Source: Providencia sp. PROV188
Lineage (GTDB): Bacteria > Pseudomonadota > Gammaproteobacteria > Enterobacterales > Enterobacteriaceae
DNA length: 64,000 nucleotides
Direction of reading: 5' to 3'
Assembly (NCBI RefSeq): GCF_027595165.1
Contig: NZ_CP097292.1
Location: forward strand, 62,001-126,000
Shown: positions 55,141-62,962 of the stretch, in pieces
Position numbering within the stretch: position 1 is the first letter of the stretch
Layout of the letters: every line of letters starts with the position of its first letter
Made by a program: the position numbers and the translations under genes
Notes under the pieces: model-generated
Told to the model about the DNA's origin: nothing
The model's input: only the letters and a program-made list of their open reading frames with translations
Databases searched by the model: none

Positions 55141-56505
55141 TTATTGTGGTGATGCACCTGTAGGCACGGCATCGCCCAGTGAAATTCGTTCAAGCGCCTG
55201 TTTAGAAACGGAAATGCCATTATTGACGGACTCTTTGAGCGTGGGGGACTCTGAATGACCTTTTTTCGCTTTATTCATCTCTTCAATGAACTTCAGTTGA
55301 AAGCCTTCTTGGAAAACGACCGTCACTTCAACCCCTGCGCCAATCGGTATCACAGGGTGATATTGTTCAGCCCGTTTAATTAAATACTCTGACACCATTT
55401 TGCCTGACTGCTGCACCCCGCCCCCGACACCGCCCCGCGCCACATCACCAAACGAGGTCGTGTTACTGGCCCCCATCCCGACAGAAGTGGAACCCACTTG
55501 AGAAATCCCAGAACCCAGTGCATCAATAAACCCGCCGGCAAACGCATACCCAACCAATTGACCATTGCGAATGACGGGTTCGCCTTTAATCCCATTTTTC
55601 CCCATAAAGGACACATGCCCTTTAAACGGCATATCGACGGTATGCCCTAACAACTTGCAGGATAATCGATCGGTGCGAACTAATCCTCGCTCACTGGAAA
55701 TATCCCCATACACCCCCGCTGTCACCGCACAACCACTCAGGTCGTATTCTTCATCATTCGGCATGATGAGTTTACCAATCAGACGAAATTGCATCGGAGA
55801 AGGGTTACTGTTTCCCGTGACCGACGCATTTGCATCGGCCCCTTCAATGACACTCGCTTTGGCAAAACTGCCTGACGGAATATAAGGCAGCGGCGGCAGT
55901 TCCACGCGAACGTTGTCTTCCTCATACTCAAAGGTCATGGATTCCAAATCTTGCTTCAAGGCAGGATTAATATTGATTTGGGGCTGCCCGACAGGGTATT
56001 GCCCTGCGGGATAAAACTGGGTTGGCGGCGGAATAATCAGTTGATTCGCCCCCGTATTTAATGTGGGGACTTGCCCGACAGGCAATGACTGTGGTTGAGG
56101 AGCCGGTAATGCGTTATCACCGTGGATCATCCCATTACTCATGTCCGTTAATTGGTCTTGCAATGTCGTTAAATCTTTATCCTGCTGCTCAATTTTGTCG
56201 CGATAGGCTTTATTTTCCTGCTCTAGCTTCGCAATCCGCGCATCCACCTGCTTCATCTTCTTATCCACTTGGGATGCCGTTGACTGCAAATCTGCCATCG
56301 CAGATTTACCGACATTCTTATCAAAGGTGGAAGAGACTACGCCAGTCATGTTCGGCGCGGATCTGGCTTGTTGTGAAACCGATTTTTTGGGCGCAGGCGG
56401 TAAGCTCATGTACCACGCGGCCGCACCGACACCCGATAAACCCAGCGCGAGTAACACAAAAATCACTGTCTGTTTGCGTTTTGCTTTCACATTAATGTTG
56501 GCCAT
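55141..56505 (-). CDS. traB: Conjugal transfer protein TraB (VirB10-like)
   Basis: A 454-residue VirB10/TraB scaffold. The start at 56505 has GAGGTGG five bases upstream and lies inside the traK end. It has a short cytoplasmic N-terminus, one membrane helix (VIFVLLALGLSGVGAAAWYM), a coiled coil (KMKQVDARIAKLEQENKAYR), a Pro-rich stretch, and the beta-barrel domain (GEPVIRNGQLVGYAFAGGF, SSVEV-like end VTVVFQEGFQLKFIEEMNK). TraB spans from the inner membrane to the outer membrane core and gates the channel with TraK and TraV. Confidence 0.94.
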   Translation of the reverse strand: MANINVKAKRKQTVIFVLLALGLSGVGAAAWYMSLPPAPKKSVSQQARSAPNMTGVVSSTFDKNVGKSAMADLQSTASQVDKKMKQVDARIAKLEQENKAYRDKIEQQDKDLTTLQDQLTDMSNGMIHGDNALPAPQPQSLPVGQVPTLNTGANQLIIPPPTQFYPAGQYPVGQPQININPALKQDLESMTFEYEEDNVRVELPPLPYIPSGSFAKASVIEGADANASVTGNSNPSPMQFRLIGKLIMPNDEEYDLSGCAVTAGVYGDISSERGLVRTDRLSCKLLGHTVDMPFKGHVSFMGKNGIKGEPVIRNGQLVGYAFAGGFIDALGSGISQVGSTSVGMGASNTTSFGDVARGGVGGGVQQSGKMVSEYLIKRAEQYHPVIPIGAGVEVTVVFQEGFQLKFIEEMNKAKKGHSESPTLKESVNNGISVSKQALERISLGDAVPTGASPQ

Positions 56506-57265
56506 TATCCACCTCATTACTCACCGTCAACCAGACAGTCGCCGTCGCCCCCGCCAAGACGGTTTCACTGTAAGGGTAAATCACCACAGAACGAACACCG
56601 GATTGATTGAATAAACGCTCTGACAGGGGTTTTGCCACAGAACTGGTATTACGTACATGCAACTGATACACCCGCAAACCGCCCCCATTCCACATGGTAT
56701 CGGCTGAAACGGCATACCCTGACGGCAACTGAAAGTTAGGCATCGCAATCACGGGCGCCTCAACAAACCCGTTCGGCAGCTCACCATTGAGTAAAGCTTT
56801 GTGCAGTTCAATCAGCATTTGAGGGTACGGTAATGAACGCTCCCAGCGTTTCGCTGCGACCTGTGGTGCCGGTTTGTTGGATATCAATTGCAGTACACGA
56901 CCATCGCGTTTTTTCGGCACCGCCACGACAGAAACGGTTAATCCCCCTGCAGTTCTGACATAAAACGTGAACGGCGTCGTTTGTGCCGTCATTAAGACGA
57001 CGCCACCATTCGCAATCCCTGCAGTGCCTTTATTATTACCGTTAATAAACATCCCTTGCGCACTATCGATACCCACCACTCTGTCCCCTGGCACCACCAA
57101 GAGATTGGGTTCACTGTTACTGAATTCCACTTTCACTTGTGCATCCGGCGACACGGGAATTTTGGTGGGAAGCTGGGCGACAGGTTCAGCACTGGCGGGA
57201 TGCAAAACACTGCTAATGAACAACGCTAACAGTGTCCCCATCACCTTGTTACGGTTTGTTTTCAT
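56492..57265 (-). CDS. traK: Conjugal transfer protein TraK (VirB9-like secretin)
   Basis: A 257-residue periplasmic protein with a signal peptide (VMGTLLALFISSVLHPASAE). FSNSEPNLLVVPGDRVVGID and TPFTFYVRTAGGLTVSVVAV are close to F TraK (242 residues). The C-terminus ends in a beta-rich domain (TVWLTVSNEV). It forms the outer membrane ring with TraB and TraV. The start is the ATG at 57265, inside the end of traE, with GAGGA upstream. Confidence 0.94.
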   Translation of the reverse strand: MKTNRNKVMGTLLALFISSVLHPASAEPVAQLPTKIPVSPDAQVKVEFSNSEPNLLVVPGDRVVGIDSAQGMFINGNNKGTAGIANGGVVLMTAQTTPFTFYVRTAGGLTVSVVAVPKKRDGRVLQLISNKPAPQVAAKRWERSLPYPQMLIELHKALLNGELPNGFVEAPVIAMPNFQLPSGYAVSADTMWNGGGLRVYQLHVRNTSSVAKPLSERLFNQSGVRSVVIYPYSETVLAGATATVWLTVSNEVDNGQH

Positions 57266-57818
57266 CAATGATGTCCTCGAAACTGATGACTTCGGTTATG
57301 CCGTTTTGATATTTCACATGCAATCGAACTTTTTTGGACTCGGGCAACGCTTCACGCTTACCAATCCACGTTTTCAGCTCACCGTGAATGTCGACAATGC
57401 CATCAACGGGGTAGACTTCCATTTTTGACAGGTAAAATGCGGACGTCACGTTGTTGGCAATCACCTCTTTAGCCTCAAGGACCAAGACATCTTGCATTTC
57501 AGGGCGAGACTCTTTACTCACATATCGCAGTAGCGATTGGTGATTGGCTTTCACGGATTCAGGGCTGACGTTGTAACGCAGATAAATCAGTGACTGCGCC
57601 ACTGACTCAAGGTAGTTCGCATCCGCGTGTGAACGCGTCAAGGTAAAGGGGGTGTCGAAAAACATCGGAATGTATGTTTCTTGTCGACTGTTTAATAAAT
57701 CATCTAATCGTAGCCACGCAAAAATATTGCCCGTTAAACTCAAGCCCAACATAAAGGTGAGAGAGACAAACAGTAACGAGGTGTATTTTGTGGCGGACTT
57801 TGCTGCGCTCAGTTTCAT
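57249..57818 (-). CDS. traE: Conjugal transfer protein TraE (VirB5/VirB8 class)
   Basis: A 189-residue TraE (F 188). A short cytoplasmic N-terminus precedes one membrane helix (LLFVSLTFMLGLSLTGNIF). The periplasmic part (MFFDTPFTLTRSHADANYLE, YVSKESRPEMQDVLVLEAKE) is typical. It is a structural VirB8-like element of the inner membrane complex. It follows traL by 13 bases. Confidence 0.93.
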   Translation of the reverse strand: MKLSAAKSATKYTSLLFVSLTFMLGLSLTGNIFAWLRLDDLLNSRQETYIPMFFDTPFTLTRSHADANYLESVAQSLIYLRYNVSPESVKANHQSLLRYVSKESRPEMQDVLVLEAKEVIANNVTSAFYLSKMEVYPVDGIVDIHGELKTWIGKREALPESKKVRLHVKYQNGITEVISFEDIIDENKP

Positions 57819-57831
57819 GCAGCCTCCTTCC

Positions 57832-58137
57832 TTACTTTAAATAGAGTCTGAACGCGGATTCAGGGAGAGTTTTGTAAATGCTTTTAAAACAGTAGGCGGG
57901 TAAATACCAATAACAGGCGTTCAGTAACCAGAGACTGCCCCGCCCTTTTTTAAAATACCTCAGTGCATACCAGAGCAACGCGCCAGCCACAAGACCAGCC
58001 ATTTCTTGTCCTTCATAAAAGCCCCATAACATGGGGCTTATGAGAACGGCGGCTTCATCATTGGGTAAGGGAAGAATACCGCCTTGCTGGGATAATGTCT
58101 GAGGAAAAAGAAAACGTGCTGCACGTTCATCTTCCAT
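57832..58137 (-). CDS. traL: Conjugal transfer protein TraL (VirB3-like)
   Basis: A 101-residue TraL (F 91). ARFLFPQTLSQQGGILPLPN and DEAAVLISPMLWGFYEGQEM precede hydrophobic segments (MAGLVAGALLWYALRYFKKG). The end AYWYLP-like NACYWYLPAYCFKSIYKTLP is the conserved tail. It belongs to the inner membrane platform with TraE and TraC. The start is the ATG at 58137, seven bases after AAGGA. Confidence 0.9.
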   Translation of the reverse strand: MEDERAARFLFPQTLSQQGGILPLPNDEAAVLISPMLWGFYEGQEMAGLVAGALLWYALRYFKKGRGSLWLLNACYWYLPAYCFKSIYKTLPESAFRLYLK

Positions 58138-58152
58138 CAAAATTATCCTTTA

Positions 58153-58524
58153 TTACGGTGTACCGGATGGCGCACCACCAATTAAACCAAACACAATTTT
58201 AGTCCCTACGATGAACACCGGGATCAGCAGTAATAACGCGGGGTTTTGTGTTTTCATGAACGCCAGGAAAATCAAAATCGCTTCGGCGATCATGATGTAA
58301 TACATCACGGAGGAACCACTACCAAACGTATCCCCTGCGTCCTGTACACCTTCTTTGGCTAAATCAGCCGCTTGCGCGAAACCACGTGCAGCCATCCATA
58401 ACACTAAGGGTGCAGCCACATATTTATAGAGGGATTTTGCCGCTTTCGTATTTAAGGCGCTCCATGCACGCGAGAAGATCCCCTTGCGCTTGGTTACCGG
58501 TGAATCAATAGCAATTTGACTCAT
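58153..58524 (-). CDS. traA: F-type pilin precursor TraA
   Basis: A 123-residue propilin. A long 52-residue leader with basic residues and a hydrophobic core (VAAPLVLWMAARGFAQA) ends in an AQA signal peptidase site. The mature pilin (~71 residues) starts ADLAKEGVQDAGDTFGSGSS and has two membrane helices (VMYYIMIAEAILIFLAFM and LLLLIPVFIVGTKIVFGLIG). This layout, including the long leader, is that of F TraA (51-residue leader, 70-residue pilin). A C-terminal GAPSGTP tail extends beyond F. It is the first structural gene after the ops element. Confidence 0.93.
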   Translation of the reverse strand: MSQIAIDSPVTKRKGIFSRAWSALNTKAAKSLYKYVAAPLVLWMAARGFAQAADLAKEGVQDAGDTFGSGSSVMYYIMIAEAILIFLAFMKTQNPALLLLIPVFIVGTKIVFGLIGGAPSGTP

Positions 58525-58689
58525 AGTCTTTCCTTTTTAATAAAATAAATGCCAATGGTGACGTAAATAAATAATTATCTACCTTAATAAGAGCTTATTA
58601 GCTCGCTTTATTCCCTACTTAATTAATGTGTAAATAACACATATAAAAAGTAAGAAATAAAACGCGGTAATTTTCCCTGGCTTTGGGTA

Positions 58690-58700
58690 AAGCTACCGCC
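58690..58700 (-). promoter_or_regulatory. ops element (RfaH recruitment site)
   Basis: On the minus strand this reads GGCGGTAGCTT, a perfect match to the ops consensus GGCGGTAGCNT. It lies 101 bases after the traY stop and 166 bases before the traA start, in the transcribed leader of the structural tra genes. RfaH binds the exposed non-template strand here. The operon encodes its own RfaH-type protein (54391-54882). Confidence 0.85.
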
Positions 58701-58800
58701 CCAGGTGTACACTGCCATTTTTTAGGCAAAGCGATCCCATTGCTGTGTGTAATCAACAAAAATAAAAACCAAAATGGAATAAACTCAGTAATAGAGTAAA

Positions 58801-58992
58801 TTAATATTTAATTAATAACTCTTGGTAATTTCCTTCAATATGTTCAACAAGTCGTAAATGATCTGATAATCGTATAACTGCTTCGACTTTTTTAGAACGT
58901 CGTGCGCGCTTAGCGGATTTAGTTAATAAACGATTTGTTTCAGCACTAATCGGTACACTTATTGTGACCGCCTTATATTCTTTTTCTTTCAT
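58801..58992 (-). CDS. traY: Relaxosome protein TraY
   Basis: A 63-residue ribbon-helix-helix protein. The start at 58992 has GAGGA five bases upstream; the in-frame Met 24 bases earlier lacks one. YKAVTISVPISAETNRLLTK is the beta strand plus first helix, and RARRSKKVEAVIRLSDHLR matches F TraY (DRSGRSKTIEVQIRLRDHLK). TraY binds oriT and the tra promoter, bends DNA and helps TraI nick. It is a single RHH unit, shorter than the tandem F form. Confidence 0.88.
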   Translation of the reverse strand: MKEKEYKAVTISVPISAETNRLLTKSAKRARRSKKVEAVIRLSDHLRLVEHIEGNYQELLIKY

Positions 58993-59038
58993 GGAATCCT
59001 CATTTCTCTTAACCATGAAATTATCATATATAAAAAAA

Positions 59039-59743
59039 TTAGTCTGTAAACCACCCGACTCGGGGGGTATTCTCCTGGTATTTTTCTAAAATAGATAATG
59101 GAACAAAACAGTCCCAATTAAGTTGAAACGCAATATCTGATAATAAATAACGATTAAAAACACGCAATCTACTTGCACCAAGTATTCTACTAACATGTTC
59201 TTTTATAGTTTCATTACTTCGTTTCATTATTTTAGCAACTTCTGGATTAGTTAATCCGTGAATAACTAGCCATGCAACAGTCCATTCAGTACTAGTTAGT
59301 AATTCCAAGGGGTTTATCTCTTTTAATCTTTTTATTGAAGATAAAAAATCCAGTTGATTATAAAAACTATCTTTTCTTATAAAGAATTCAGAATTGAAAA
59401 CTCTAAATTTAATATTGGTATTTTCCATGTAATCATATATTTTCAAATTAATAATATTACCTTCATGAGAAAATACAAGGTCAATAACATCCATTGCAAT
59501 AGCAATTGGATATAACTGATGCTTAACTAATTCAATCGATGAAATATTAAAACGCTTTTCTTTTTTAGGAATTTTCAGTGAGTTTAGAATTGAATGAAGC
59601 TTTTCAGGAGAGCTACAGGATAGAACTTGACCACTTTGGTCAAGAATCAACCAAAAATATACGCTATTTAAAAAATCAGGTAGGTATTCTCGAAAAACCG
59701 CTTGTTTTATCGCATCGAGATCAATAGGATCATGAGTAGACAT
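59039..59743 (-). CDS. traJ: TraJ-like activator of the tra operon
   Basis: A 234-residue regulator with a PAS-like N-terminal half (SVYFWLILDQSGQVLSCSSP) and a LuxR-type helix-turn-helix near the C-terminus (LTSTEWTVAWLVIHGLTNPE, VAKIMKRSNETIKEHVSRIL). F TraJ has the same PAS plus HTH design, lies at the same place before traY, and relieves H-NS silencing of the tra promoter. Sequence identity with F TraJ is low, so the name rests on place and architecture. AAGGAGATGG lies six bases before the start. Its leader holds a FinP-like hairpin. Confidence 0.75.
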   Translation of the reverse strand: MSTHDPIDLDAIKQAVFREYLPDFLNSVYFWLILDQSGQVLSCSSPEKLHSILNSLKIPKKEKRFNISSIELVKHQLYPIAIAMDVIDLVFSHEGNIINLKIYDYMENTNIKFRVFNSEFFIRKDSFYNQLDFLSSIKRLKEINPLELLTSTEWTVAWLVIHGLTNPEVAKIMKRSNETIKEHVSRILGASRLRVFNRYLLSDIAFQLNWDCFVPLSILEKYQENTPRVGWFTD

Positions 59744-59777
59744 GTAACCATCTCCTTGAGTCTAGGTTATGTGTTTA

Positions 59778-59812
59778 GCTCAATAAGGGAGGTCTCAACT
59801 CCTTTATTGGGC
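59778..59812 (+). ncRNA. finP: FinP-like antisense hairpin in the traJ leader
   Basis: A 14-base stem (GCTCAATAAGGGAG / CTCCTTTATTGGGC, two G-T pairs) with a seven-base loop GTCTCAA lies 35 bases upstream of the traJ-like start, antisense to its leader. Just left of it (59745-59755) the plus strand complements the traJ ribosome site (CATCTCCTTGAG). F FinP has the same layout of stem-loops and is protected by FinO, which this plasmid encodes. Confidence 0.55.
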
Positions 59813-59879
59813 GATTCTTAAATTTTAATCGAGCAATTAAAATTACTTAAGATAAATATACCTATATTTACAGATAAAA

Positions 59880-60173
59880 TCAATCGTTATATTCAATAAA
59901 AACCGCATTTCCATATGCAATTATATAACTTGAAACGCTACCACTTCCTGTTCTTTGAAATGACCCGGTTTCGTATTTGAAATTAATTATTGCATTCCCT
60001 CCTTTTTCTTGAGTTAGAGTTATTAGCTCTACCTTTGCTACTTCATCTTCATTTTTGAATTTATCCCAATTTTCAGATATGACTATTTTAACCATACCTA
60101 GATTTTTTGTTATATTGGCATTAGGGATACAACTCGATGAGTAGATATTACTGTCAATCAAAGGAGCATGCAC
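59880..60173 (-). CDS. Small YbjQ-like protein
   Basis: A 97-residue frame with a GTG start. The C-terminal half (LTQEKGGNAIINFKYETGSF, SSYIIAYGNAVFIEYN) resembles the repeat of the YbjQ/UPF0145 family (A-x-GANAV-V-..DYE...GTAV). An in-frame ATG lies 30 bases further up but is separated by a TAA, and the part around SSSCIPNANI looks like a damaged export signal, so the N-terminus may be broken. The role is unknown. It lies between traM and traJ, which are adjacent in F, so it was inserted here. Confidence 0.45.
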   Translation of the reverse strand: MHAPLIDSNIYSSSCIPNANITKNLGMVKIVISENWDKFKNEDEVAKVELITLTQEKGGNAIINFKYETGSFQRTGSGSVSSYIIAYGNAVFIEYND

Positions 60174-60208
60174 TATGGGATTTTATGTAAATATTTTCAT
60201 AAATAATA

Positions 60209-60604
60209 TCACTTATCATTAATATTAAAAAATTGTTCTACCAGCCTTTCAGTTTCCTTTTTCATCTCTGCAATTCCTTCTCTAAAATCATAACGACTAT
60301 CTTCTTTTATTTCATTAATATTAAATAACATCTGAAAAATCATTTGAATACACTGTCGTGTTTTTGCTGAGTCCTCTAACATTTGCTTTTTATAAAGCTC
60401 TTCCCATGTCATTCCTTCATCATCTGTTTCATCAGCCTTCTTTTTTAAATTCATCGTGACACGAACGCCAATATCCAGCATTTCTGAACAGACGCTCGAC
60501 ATATTTGCGTCTGCATGGCTTGCGCCATCTGCTCGCCGTTCATCAACAATAGTTCTAATTGCATCATAAACTTTTTGTGACATATATACGTTTTGTCTTG
60601 CCAT
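60209..60604 (-). CDS. traM: Relaxosome protein TraM
   Basis: A 131-residue TraM (F 127). The RHH N-terminus (ARQNVYMSQKVYDAIRTIVD, ERRADGASHADANMSSVCSE) matches F TraM (AKVNLYISNDAYEKINAIIE). The C-terminal helices (KTRQCIQMIFQMLFNINEIK, ERLVEQFF) form the tetramer domain that contacts the TraD tail. TraM binds several sites in oriT and represses its own promoters. The AGTGCT-box array directly upstream is the probable binding region. Confidence 0.92.
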   Translation of the reverse strand: MARQNVYMSQKVYDAIRTIVDERRADGASHADANMSSVCSEMLDIGVRVTMNLKKKADETDDEGMTWEELYKKQMLEDSAKTRQCIQMIFQMLFNINEIKEDSRYDFREGIAEMKKETERLVEQFFNINDK

Positions 60605-60624
60605 TTATTTAACCTATTTATTTG

Positions 60625-60835
60625 AGTGCTAATTGAGTGCCTATAAAAATCGATAGTATCATATTTTTAGTGCTTTAGAAGTGCTAATTCTAAATATTTT
60701 CAGCACTCACTCAGTGCTTATTTCACGGCACAGATAAAGCACCGTGATTCATAGCTTATTGTTTTAATTTACTTAGCCACAAGATAGCCACAAAACAGCA
60801 CTAACTTAGCCACATTTAAGCACTCTTTTAGCACT
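60625..60835. repeat. AGTGCT/AGCACT box array in oriT (probable TraM sites)
   Basis: Nine AGTGC(T) boxes or their complement occur in 211 bases: 60625, 60636 (AGTGCC), 60669, 60680, 60702 (reverse), 60713, 60797 (reverse), 60819 (reverse) and 60830 (reverse). Three TAGCCACA repeats (60775-60815) and a CACGG..CCGTG hairpin lie between them. Spacings near 11 bases place several on one face of the helix. Position between traM and nic matches the sbm sites of F oriT. Confidence 0.65.
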
Positions 60836-60905
60836 TAACACAAAGAGTTTTAAAATTTCTACGCATTTACATTTAATTAACACCATGATTTAACAGTAAA
60901 TTCTT

Positions 60906-60945
60906 GCAAAATGAAATTTTGCGTGGGGTGTGAAATCTTTTCTTC
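60906..60945 (+). other. oriT: oriT nic region
   Basis: GCAAAAT-GAA-ATTTTGC (60906-60922) is a perfect inverted repeat directly followed by GTGGGGTGTG, identical to the F nic context (IR, then GCGTGGGGTGTG^GTGC). By analogy TraI cuts the plus strand between 60932 and 60933. The 5' end at 60933 would lead, so sequences to the right enter the recipient first and the tra genes last, as in F. Confidence 0.85.
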
Positions 60946-61064
60946 TGAGGAGCGCAATTTAATGCTTGGCGTTTGTGTAGGCTCGAAATAAAATGTATTC
61001 CGAATTTTAAATAAAAATCCCGCTCGTGTTAGCACGAAACAAAATAACAATAGGTTCGACCATT

Positions 61065-61513
61065 ATGCAAAAATGGATAATAACGATACTTATGCTTTAT
61101 ACATCCACTATCTTTGCCAAAGATTGCTTCAATAATGCCGCAAGAGACTATCAATTGGATGCTGACTTATTACGGGCGATCGCTTATCGAGAAAGTGCAT
61201 TTAAGCCAAATGCGATTAATTACGTATCTCCATCTAGTTATGCTATTGGATTAATGCAAATTCATTCACAGAATTTTAATGAATTGGCTCGATTTGGTAT
61301 TACAGAACAACAATTAAGAGATGATCCCTGTCTAAATATTTATACCGGTGCTTACTATCTAGCAAAGTTTATAAAAATACAAGGTGATGTTTTGTAAGGT
61401 TTTGGAGCATATAATGCGGGATTAAAAAAACGATTAAACAAGAACAAAAAAGATACAAGTATGCTAACGAAGTCTATCATATTTATCTGGCGTTAAAAAA
61501 GAAGTCATCGTGA
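61065..61513 (+). pseudogene. Gene X lytic transglycosylase (orf169-like), broken
   Basis: A homologue of the lytic transglycosylase next to F oriT (orf169/geneX, IagB-like). The start at 61065 opens with a signal peptide (WIITILMLYTSTIFAKDC). The catalytic Glu lies in LRAIAYRESAFKPNAI, with YAIGLMQIHSQNFNELARFG and NIYTGAYYLAKF following. A TAA at 61395-61397 then stands where F has a Glu codon before AVGAYNAG; the same frame continues GFGAYNAGLKK, and an A-run frameshift leads to RYKYANEVYHIYLALKKKSS and a stop at 61513. The enzyme normally opens peptidoglycan for the transfer channel. Confidence 0.85.
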
Positions 61514-61581
61514 TATTGTTTATTTTCATTAATCCATTATAATGACCTCTGATATTAATTGGTGCATGTGTATTAATATCA

Positions 61582-61613
61582 AAAAAACGCGCTTTCGAGC
61601 GCGTTCCCTTTTT
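61582..61613 (+). terminator. Rho-independent terminator after gene X
   Basis: A perfect eight-base stem (AACGCGCT / AGCGCGTT) with a stable TTCG tetraloop, preceded by a run of A's and followed by CCCTTTTT. It would work in both directions and insulates gene X from the leading region. Confidence 0.85.
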
Positions 61614-62302
61614 AATAATAAACAGATCATTTACCGATAAACGACCTCACTATTCAAAGACATCGACTAAACACCTACCCTCCCCACAAACAAACTTTCT
61701 TTTTACCGATAAAAAACTTTTTTATTACATAGTATTTTCAATGAAAATATATTCAACGTGATATGGAATAACATTTTCAATAACGTTAAAGTTCGTGATA
61801 AAAAAACGCAATTAACACCACCATAAACAAAATAAGATTGATAGACTTCATGCTTATTAACCATGTAACCCACTTCTTCATCTATCGAATAAAGATAACA
61901 AGAACCATGATGATCAGTTAAAATTAAGAAGTTAAATATTAGAATATTTCTTTTTAAATCCACTCGACTATTATTTCAAGTTACATCCCTCTTACAAACG
62001 AAACTACATGAATCGATAAATAGTTTGAAGTGTTTGATTTATCACACTGAAAAGGATTTAGATAAAAATAGCGATTCAGCCTTATTCAATATATTGGCCT
62101 CTTGTTTTCGTTTTTTCTCTACAAGAATGTGATACTGGCAATATTCATTATTTCATAGATAATATTTGTTATTTATTGACTACGCACAAATAGATCCCCG
62201 ACATGTAATTAAGCGCAAGCCAAAGGCTTGCGCAGGAATTGATTAATCAATCGCGTTGAATATTTTGGTTTGTGATTCAAGGGATAATGTTAAAACAAAA
62301 TC
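61614..62302. other. Gap after gene X, no firm gene
   Basis: A minus-strand frame (61703-61963) and, inside it in another frame, a hydrophobic peptide start (61851, MKSINLILFMVVLIAFF) overlap in a way that recalls small membrane toxins, but the peptide frame breaks in a run of seven T's and I see no family match. The rest of the gap shows nothing. Confidence 0.35.
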
Positions 62303-62722
62303 TCACAATTGATGAAAACAAGCAGAAATACGCTCACAATCTTCCTGATGTCCTTTTTCATGAGTGATAAATGAAAAATGACTTAACAGGATTAAACAGA
62401 CAATAATCCCCGCTTCTTGAGCGTTCACTTCCCCACAAAAACCATTTGGGGAGTTAAGCATATAGTTTTTTGGCGGTTGCAAATAAAAGCCACCATTCGA
62501 CAGTTGATAAAATTCCCAGTACCCGCCGTGATAAGTAACGGCATGTCGATTCATCCAGTGATAAATCGCATTTTCAAAGACAAGATAATACCTTCCCAAC
62601 TTGGCAGGTAAAAACCTTAAGCGAGCTTGCGGCGTTTTCACCGTTATAGCCGTAATGACAGTTTCGTCTTTTCCCTTTCTTTCGTTAGATTCTGGAGCTG
62701 CAAGGTTTTGATGTGATGACAT
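62303..62722 (-). CDS. klcA: Antirestriction protein, KlcA/ArdB family
   Basis: A 139-residue antirestriction protein. The start at 62722 has a perfect GAGGAGG eight bases upstream. Family marks are ARLRFLPAKLGRYYLVFENA, IYHWMNRHAVTYHGGYWEFY, QLSNGGFYLQPP and GFCGEVNAQEAGIIVCLILL. ArdB/KlcA proteins protect DNA from type I restriction enzymes without mimicking DNA. It lies ~1.4 kb from nic on the leading side and is transcribed from the strand that enters first, so it can be expressed early in the recipient. A long, hairpin-rich leader lies upstream. Confidence 0.9.
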   Translation of the reverse strand: MSSHQNLAAPESNERKGKDETVITAITVKTPQARLRFLPAKLGRYYLVFENAIYHWMNRHAVTYHGGYWEFYQLSNGGFYLQPPKNYMLNSPNGFCGEVNAQEAGIIVCLILLSHFSFITHEKGHQEDCERISACFHQL

Positions 62723-62962
62723 TTTTGAGACCTCCTCTGTGTTAATGATTTCTTTCGTTGAGTTCCTCCGCTGCAAAGGGCGTACATAGATGAAATGAGG
62801 AAGGAAGCAAGGGCGGAGGCAAAATTGTTGGAAAGCGCAGCGGCAAGAATTTTGCTGGAGTGCACTTTACGCTTGCTGGATGACGAGTGGAATCTATGTT
62901 TAAGCTCGAGCGGAGGGACTTGACGAAAGAGGAACAACACAGTAGCTGAAAATGACGAGCCC

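Noticed and set aside
61703..61963. A minus-strand frame with a nested hydrophobic peptide, reminiscent of hok/mok overlap
   Set aside because: The nested peptide does not match Hok-family sequence, breaks in a T-run, and no sok-like antisense hairpin is visible.
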